Part shown: positions 57,954 to 64,000 of the stretch, one piece after another
How positions within the stretch are numbered: the stretch's first letter is position 1
Layout: each line of letters opens with the position of its first letter
DNA from: Microbacterium testaceum StLB037
GTDB taxonomy: Bacteria > Actinomycetota > Actinomycetes > Actinomycetales > Microbacteriaceae
Direction of reading: 5' to 3'
DNA length: 64,000 bases
NCBI RefSeq assembly: GCF_008763945.1
Contig: NZ_VTQH01000001.1
Coordinates: forward strand, 643,441-707,440
Notes under the pieces: model-generated
Seen by the model: the letters and a program-made list of their open reading frames with translations, nothing else
What the model was told of the DNA's origin: nothing
Databases searched by the model: none
Program-made: the position numbers and the translations under genes

Positions 57954-59186
57954 ATGAGTCCCGCGAAGACCCCGCCCGAGATCCTCGACATCGACGGCCA
58001 CGAGGTGCGCGTCACCAGCCCCGACCGCGTCGTGTTCCCCGAGCCGGGCCTCACCAAGCTCGACCTCGTTCGCTACTATCTCGCCGTCGCCGAAGGGGCC
58101 CTCCGCGGAGCCGGCGGACGCCCCATGGTGCTCAAGCGGTTCTCGAAGGGCCTCGACCAGGAGCCCTTCTTCCAGAAGCGCGTTCCCGAGAACCACCCCG
58201 ACTTCGTCGACACCGCGACCCTGCGCTACGCCTCGGGCACCTCAGCAGAGGAGACGGTGATCCGGGATGCCGCGGGCCTGGCGTGGGTCGTCAACCTCGG
58301 CTGCCTCGACCTCAACCCGCACCCCGTCCGCGCCGAAGACCTCGATCACCCCGACGAGCTCCGCGTCGACCTCGACCCCATGCCCGGTGTCGACTGGGCG
58401 CAGATCGTCGATGTCGCCTTCATCGCTCGCGAGGTGCTTGAGGATCACGGACTCGTCGGGTGGCCGAAGACCTCCGGCTCGCGGGGCCTGCACATCCTCG
58501 TGCGCATTTGCCCCGAGTGGGACTACGCCGACGTGCGCCTGGCTGCCGAAACCCTCGCTCGGGAGGTCGGGAACCGCGCGCCGGGACTTGCGACCGCCCG
58601 CTGGTGGAAGGAGGAACGCGGCGAGAGCGTCTTCGTCGACTTCAACCAGAACGCGAAGGATCGCACGGTCGCCTCGGCCTACTCGATCCGCGCGCTGGCC
58701 GACGCCCGCGTCTCGACTCCCCTGACCTGGGACGAGGTCCGCGACCGCCGCCCCGAGGAATTCACCGTCCTCACCGTGCCGGAGCGCTTCCGCACGATCG
58801 GCGATCCGCACGCCGGCATCGACGACGCCGTGGGCTCGCTCGACGCCCTCCTCGCCCTGGCCGCGGAGCTCGGACCCGCCGAGAAGCCCCCGCGCGGGTC
58901 CGACGGTTCGGGCCGCCGCACCTCGACCATGCCGCTGATCGAGGTCGCACGGACGAAGACCAAGCCCGAGGCCCTCGACGCCCTCGAGACCTGGAAGCAA
59001 CGGCATCCCGAAGCATCGGCGCAGCTCCACCCCGCCGACGTGCTCGTCGACGGCATGCGCGGCTCGAGCTCGCTCTGGTACCGCGTGCGCGTGAATCTGC
59101 AGCACATCCCGGATGCCGAGCGCCCGGCGCAGGGAGATCTGATCGCCGACTACGACCCCTGGGCCGGCCGCTCCGCCCCCGCCTGA
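57954..59186 (+). CDS. Second LigD-type DNA polymerase/primase (PolDom)
   Basis: A 410-residue protein, longer than its paralogue at 35814. Core motifs: VTSPDRVVFPEPGLTKLDLV, ELRVDLDPMPGVDW (DxD), TSGSRGLHILVRICPEW and WWKEERGESVFVDFNQNAKD. Residues about 325-410 are an additional C-terminal part (SGRRTSTMPLIEVARTKTKP and MRGSSSLWYRVRVNLQHIPD) absent in the other copy. It probably performs gap filling or RNA-primed extension in end joining. ATG 57954. Confidence 0.92.
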   Translation: MSPAKTPPEILDIDGHEVRVTSPDRVVFPEPGLTKLDLVRYYLAVAEGALRGAGGRPMVLKRFSKGLDQEPFFQKRVPENHPDFVDTATLRYASGTSAEETVIRDAAGLAWVVNLGCLDLNPHPVRAEDLDHPDELRVDLDPMPGVDWAQIVDVAFIAREVLEDHGLVGWPKTSGSRGLHILVRICPEWDYADVRLAAETLAREVGNRAPGLATARWWKEERGESVFVDFNQNAKDRTVASAYSIRALADARVSTPLTWDEVRDRRPEEFTVLTVPERFRTIGDPHAGIDDAVGSLDALLALAAELGPAEKPPRGSDGSGRRTSTMPLIEVARTKTKPEALDALETWKQRHPEASAQLHPADVLVDGMRGSSSLWYRVRVNLQHIPDAERPAQGDLIADYDPWAGRSAPA

Positions 59187-59341
59187 GCGCCCACCGGAGC
59201 ACGACGCAGGAGATCGGTCCGCTGCCCCGGGCGGGGTGGTGCGCTGAGCCCCGCGCGGGCGCGGTTCTCCTGCGACCCGGTCGCCGGCGCCTGTCGACGA
59301 CCGGACCTCGACACGCCGAACCGGCCCACGGCGTCACGGGG

Positions 59342-60709
59342 TCAGCGTCGCCGCAGTCGCGCCAGAGCCTCACGGCACGCGTCGGCGAGGGTCTGCATCG
59401 CCCGGGCCGGGGTGAGCGCGGCCGCGGCAGCCAGGGCTTCCGCCGACAGACGTTCGCGCAGTCCGTCGTCCGTCAGCACGCGGCGCAGCGCTTCGACGAG
59501 CGCATCCTCATCGCCGTCCGAAACCAGGATGCCGCCACCCCCAGCCAACATGTCGCGCGGGCCGTACCGGATGTCCCAGGCGATCACGGGCGTCCCGTGC
59601 GCCAGCGCTTCGGCGAGGGCGAGCCCCTGCCCCTCGAAGGCGGAGATCGTCAGGTAGACCGTCGCTCGGTCGAGCACAGCGCCCGGCTCGGTGGTCAGCC
59701 CCGGCAACGAGACGGCGTGCTCGAGTCCGCGCTCGGCGACGAGTGCCTCGAGCGCCCCACGCTGGGCGCCCTCGCCCCACAGCTCGAGTCGGGCGTGGGG
59801 CACATCGGCGAGTACGCGGGCGAAGGCCTCGACCGCCCGGTCGAGACGCTTGCCGGGGGCGAGCCGCCCCAGGACGACGACGAGGCCGCGCTCCCGCTGC
59901 GACGCCGGCGCCACGGCATCCGGAGCCTCCACCCCGTGGGGTGCGACCACGTCGTTCGCGGCGGTGCCGAAGCGGGCGCGCACGTCGTCGCGCTGGTACG
60001 CGGTCGGCCACAGCACGGCGTCGAAGCGGGGGGCGATCTCGAACCACCGGGTCCACAGCGGGTTCAGGTCGGAGTCGGCGCGGAAAGGCGGTTCGAGGTG
60101 GATCGTGTGCACCGTGTGGAGGATCCGCGTGTCATCGTCGCCCCAGCCCGCGATGAGCTCGCCGAGCTGCCGCGACTCGCAGATGACGACGATCGGCCGG
60201 TCGTTCTGAGCGCGGAGTCCCGCGGCGACGTGGTCGAGCCACGCGCGATAGAGCGCTCCGAATCCGTCGATGACGCCGACGGGCTCGCCCGCCGTGTCGC
60301 GGACGACCACGGGCGCGGTCGCGAGGTGCCAGTCGGGGTCGATGACGCTCGGCAGCGAGACGGTCCCGCCCGCGACGTCGCGGTAGTCGAGCGAGGGGTC
60401 GGCGTGTCCGTCGTGAGCCGCCTCGCGCAGCCAATCGGCCGCTCCCCCGGCGGGTGCGACGGCCTCATCGAACAGGTTGCGGAAGGTCTCGGATGCCACG
60501 ACCGCCCCGCGCTCCACGAAGGTCGACCGGTGCCCGGCGTGTGCGTCGACCGCACCCGGATCCACCGTCAGCAGCAGCGTCTCGGCTCCGGCCCCTATCA
60601 TCTGACGAGCCCGCGCGAGGGTGGCGATCGTGTACCCGCCGTCGAGGTCGGGGACCAGCCGGCTCGAGAGGATGAGGTACCACGCGTCGGGGAAGTCGCC
60701 GGAAGTCAC
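59342..60709 (-). CDS. GT4-family glycosyltransferase
   Basis: A 455-residue enzyme (GTG 60709, GGGGGC upstream). The C-terminal GT-B domain has GLVVVLGRLAPGKRLDRAVE, RLELWGEGAQRGALEALVAE and the sugar-nucleotide site TISAFEGQGLALAEALAHGT (E-x7-E), as in TagE/TarM-type poly(glycerol-phosphate) glucosyltransferases. The N-terminal domain (LVPDLDGGYTIATLARARQM) also follows that group. It could glycosylate teichoic acid or a surface protein; acceptor unknown. No neighbours of that pathway. Confidence 0.85.
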   Translation of the reverse strand: MTSGDFPDAWYLILSSRLVPDLDGGYTIATLARARQMIGAGAETLLLTVDPGAVDAHAGHRSTFVERGAVVASETFRNLFDEAVAPAGGAADWLREAAHDGHADPSLDYRDVAGGTVSLPSVIDPDWHLATAPVVVRDTAGEPVGVIDGFGALYRAWLDHVAAGLRAQNDRPIVVICESRQLGELIAGWGDDDTRILHTVHTIHLEPPFRADSDLNPLWTRWFEIAPRFDAVLWPTAYQRDDVRARFGTAANDVVAPHGVEAPDAVAPASQRERGLVVVLGRLAPGKRLDRAVEAFARVLADVPHARLELWGEGAQRGALEALVAERGLEHAVSLPGLTTEPGAVLDRATVYLTISAFEGQGLALAEALAHGTPVIAWDIRYGPRDMLAGGGGILVSDGDEDALVEALRRVLTDDGLRERLSAEALAAAAALTPARAMQTLADACREALARLRRR

Positions 60710-61155
60710 GCCCCCATCCTCCCCCACCCGCCGCTCGCCCCGCGGCGCGCCCGGGGCGGGGTGCCCCTGCCCGTGCCCTTCGGGGCGTGGGAAGTGGCCC
60801 CGGGGCGCCAACAATGGCCCCGGGGCCACGTCGCGACACGGTTTGGGGCGCGTTCTACCGTTCGGGGCGTGGTTTTCCCCGCCCCAAACGGACGATCACG
60901 CCCCGAACCCCTGCCTGCCGGCCCGGGCAGGCGGAGCCCGCACGCCGCCGCGCACGCAAGGCGAAGTGACACGCCCTCCTGAGTCGATCGGGGGAGGGGC
61001 CCTCCCCATGCCTCCGCGTCGATGCAGAGCGCCGCCGGCGCCGGACGGCGAAGGGGCATCGTCTTCGAGTCGATCGGGGTGGGGGCCCCGCTCTCGACTC
61101 GAAGGCGATGCCCCGAAGCCGGCCGCCGACGGCGGCGCGGGAGCAGACTAGACGC
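60710..61155. repeat. Intergenic with TGGCCCCGGGGCCA palindromes, a TTTGGGGCG element and a 21-bp hairpin
   Basis: No gene in 446 bp. GTGGCCCCGGGGC at 60794-60806 and TGGCCCCGGGGCCA at 60815-60828 repeat the words of 36.9 and 41.9 kb. 60841-60908 is the third nested hairpin: outer arms GTTTGGGGCG/CGCCCCGAAC, inner 60858-60869 with 60880-60891. 61053-61073 pairs with 61094-61114 in a 21-bp stem (one wobble), ending in GGGGCATCG/CGATGCCCC; being 42 bases beyond the guaA stop it is the likely guaA terminator. Confidence 0.8.
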
Positions 61156-62732
<1,577 letters not shown>

Positions 62733-62736
<4 letters not shown>

Positions 62737-63254
62737 CGGTTGCCTTCCGGGGCGGGAACGGGAGCGGAGGCCTGGGTGGCTTCGCGCTCGGCGAGGTAGG
62801 CGCGCACGCGACGGGCGGTGCGCACCTCGAGGATGAAGGAGAGGAACGGCACCACGCCACCGAGGGCGAGGAAGACGAACCGACGGAACGGCCACCGCAT
62901 CAGGCTCCACACGCGGAAGCAGGAGATGAGGTAGACGACGTAGAACCACCCGTGGGCGACCAGGATCGCCAGGGACACGTTCACCCCGTCGCCGGTCGAC
63001 AGGATCGAGCATCCGTTGCCGCCGGGCACGAAGAGCGAGAACCACTGGCAGTCGGGGCCGGGCACGGCATCCGCGAACCACAGGAAGCCGCCGGATCCGC
63101 CGAGGAACAGCTCCACGTGAATGGGCGTGTACTTCAGGACCATCTCGGCGACCAGCAGGAGCAGGCCGATACCCGTGATGATCGAGCAGATCTGGTAGAA
63201 CTTCAGGGCTCCGCGGATCGCCGGGAACGAGGCGAGCTTGGGGGCGCGGGGCAT
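62733..63254 (-). CDS. DUF3817 membrane protein
   Basis: A 173-residue protein with three membrane segments ([60 protein letters not shown]) and the DUF3817 features HGWFYVVYL and WPFRRFVFL. An extracytoplasmic loop with two Cys ([20 protein letters not shown]) lies between the first two helices. It is cotranscribed with guaA through a GTGA overlap, an arrangement common in actinobacteria. Function unknown. Confidence 0.88.
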
Positions 63255-63264
63255 GGATGCCAGT

Positions 63265-64000
63265 CTAGTCGCGGGATTCCGCCGTGCCCGCCGCGAGGGC
63301 CTCGGACTGTTCGTCCTCGAGATCTTCGACTTCCTTCTCCCAGGCGTCGCGCGCGAGCCGGTACCAGAGGTAGAGCGCGAAGCCGGCGAAGATCGCCCAC
63401 TCGGCGGCGTAGAAGATGTTCAGCCAGTTGACCCGGGAGCGTTCGTCGGGCGCCGGGGAGGCGATGGCGTCGAGGGGTCCGATCGCCGTCTGCGAGGCGA
63501 TGTACTGCCGGTAGACGTCGAGGTTCTCGGTGTCGTGCCACCGCCCGAGCAGCATGGCCGGCGACATCTTCACGAGCGTCAAGGGGTCGACGTTGGACGG
63601 CGGGATCGACGCCCCCTCGTCGGAGATCAGGCGTCCGGTCACCGTCACCACCGCGGTGGGGTCGGCCTCCGCCTCGGCGCGCAGCTCGTCGGCGGCGGCG
63701 TTGGCCTGGTCGAGGCTGCTCGTCCACCCGGTCGCGACGGCGATCGACGTCGGCTGCGCCGCACCCGCGACACGCAGCTGGCCCGTCACCCAGTACCCCT
63801 GGACGTCGTTGTTGTAGCGCGAGGAGACGACGATGAAGTCGGATGCCACCCAGGTGCCGCTCGTTTCGACGCGCTGCCCCACGAGGGGCTCGGCGAGGTA
63901 GTCGCCCGGCTGCACGACGTCGGCGAGGGGGCGCACGACCTCGGTCTGCCCCGGCTCGGGCGGAGAGGTGTCGACCGCCCGGCCGAGCTGCCACTGGCCG
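63265..64000 (-). CDS. SURF1-family protein, N-terminus beyond the window
   Basis: Cytochrome oxidase assembly factor (haem a insertion) by family. The frame is open to base 64000 and the first visible residues GQWQLGRAVDTSPPEPGQTE match the start of the SURF1 domain, just after the first membrane helix. Later motifs are VQPGDYLAEPLVGQRVETSG, YNNDVQGYWVTGQLRVAG, VTGRLISDEGASIPPSNVDP, and the C-terminal helix VNWLNIFYAAEWAIFAGFAL with YLWYRL. A charged tail ends it. It lies 10 bp upstream of the DUF3817 gene in the same direction, so it may begin the guaA transcript. Confidence 0.9.
   Translation of the reverse strand, partial: GQWQLGRAVDTSPPEPGQTEVVRPLADVVQPGDYLAEPLVGQRVETSGTWVASDFIVVSSRYNNDVQGYWVTGQLRVAGAAQPTSIAVATGWTSSLDQANAAADELRAEAEADPTAVVTVTGRLISDEGASIPPSNVDPLTLVKMSPAMLLGRWHDTENLDVYRQYIASQTAIGPLDAIASPAPDERSRVNWLNIFYAAEWAIFAGFALYLWYRLARDAWEKEVEDLEDEQSEALAAGTAESRD

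Noticed and set aside
60621..61151. Plus-strand open frames over the 60.8-61.1 kb spacer
   Set aside because: They translate palindromic repeats and low-complexity GC sequence; no ribosome site and no recognisable product.

Overview
The window looks like a chromosomal segment of a high-GC actinobacterium of the Microbacterium type (family Microbacteriaceae). The reasons are the very high GC content, start codons split between ATG and GTG, many 4-base GTGA gene overlaps, and a gene set typical of that group: a pcrA-like helicase, a stand-alone LigC-type ligase with separate LigD-type polymerase proteins, guaA next to a DUF3817 gene, and SURF1. The heptamer GGATGCC/GGCATCC is strikingly frequent. 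This assignment is inference; no rRNA or other marker is present. Layout. 0-4.3 kb: a purine/uracil-type NCS2 permease (cut by the left edge) converges on sucDC (succinyl-CoA synthetase) across two perfect 30-nt palindromes; then a MarR regulator. 4.4-5.3 kb: a microbial rhodopsin with proton-pump residues, divergent from the MarR gene, with MarR-like inverted repeats between them. 5.5-16.7 kb: mostly accessory and poorly known genes: a two-gene cassette of unknown role, a LuxR/DesK-type two-component system, a three-gene GTGA-coupled operon, an Ltp-repeat/PASTA protein, a VOC gene broken by an in-frame stop, and a Met/Cys-rich copper-storage-like bundle. 16.8-20.4 kb: an AT-richer defence-type island with a frameshifted PD-(D/E)XK nuclease gene, divergent from a reverse transcriptase gene that overlaps a HEPN gene. 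This is the strongest candidate for a little-described system: it resembles an AbiA-type RT whose HEPN part is a separate protein. 20.6-25.8 kb: nitrate assimilation (NarK-type transporter, NasA-type nitrate reductase, FAD/[2Fe-2S] reductase subunit). 25.9-38.9 kb: LysE-type exporter, an oxidoreductase with a degenerate Rieske domain, TetR, an acyl-CoA dehydrogenase, AI-2E-family permease, LigC, MFS, an HTH regulator, LigD-type polymerase, DUF1684 and SseB-like genes. 39.3-46.8 kb: PcrA helicase, stress and membrane proteins, a VOC/MarR divergent pair with two clear operators, EamA and GntR. 46.9-49.2 kb: a tRNA-like element with CAU anticodon directly before an HTH-nucleotidyltransferase/HEPN toxin-antitoxin pair, then small genes. 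49.3-51.2 kb: a zinc-limitation cluster (His-rich protein, ArsR, Cys-less L36 paralogue, COG0523-like protein) around a Zur-like palindrome. 51.2-64 kb: DUF72 (apparently starting at CTG), an ABC exporter pair, an FAD oxidoreductase, GDPD, Bax1-I, a second LigD-type polymerase, a glycosyltransferase, guaA, DUF3817 and SURF1 (cut by the right edge). Intergenic DNA is not empty. It holds several families of inverted-repeat words: GGATGCC pairs, nested TTTGGGGCG hairpins at three sites, TGGCCCCGGGGCCA palindromes at three sites, a CAGGGG tandem array, and others. Coupling by GTGA overlap recurs: response regulator/kinase, 12.0-12.3 kb operon, toxin-antitoxin, ABC pair, DUF3817/guaA.
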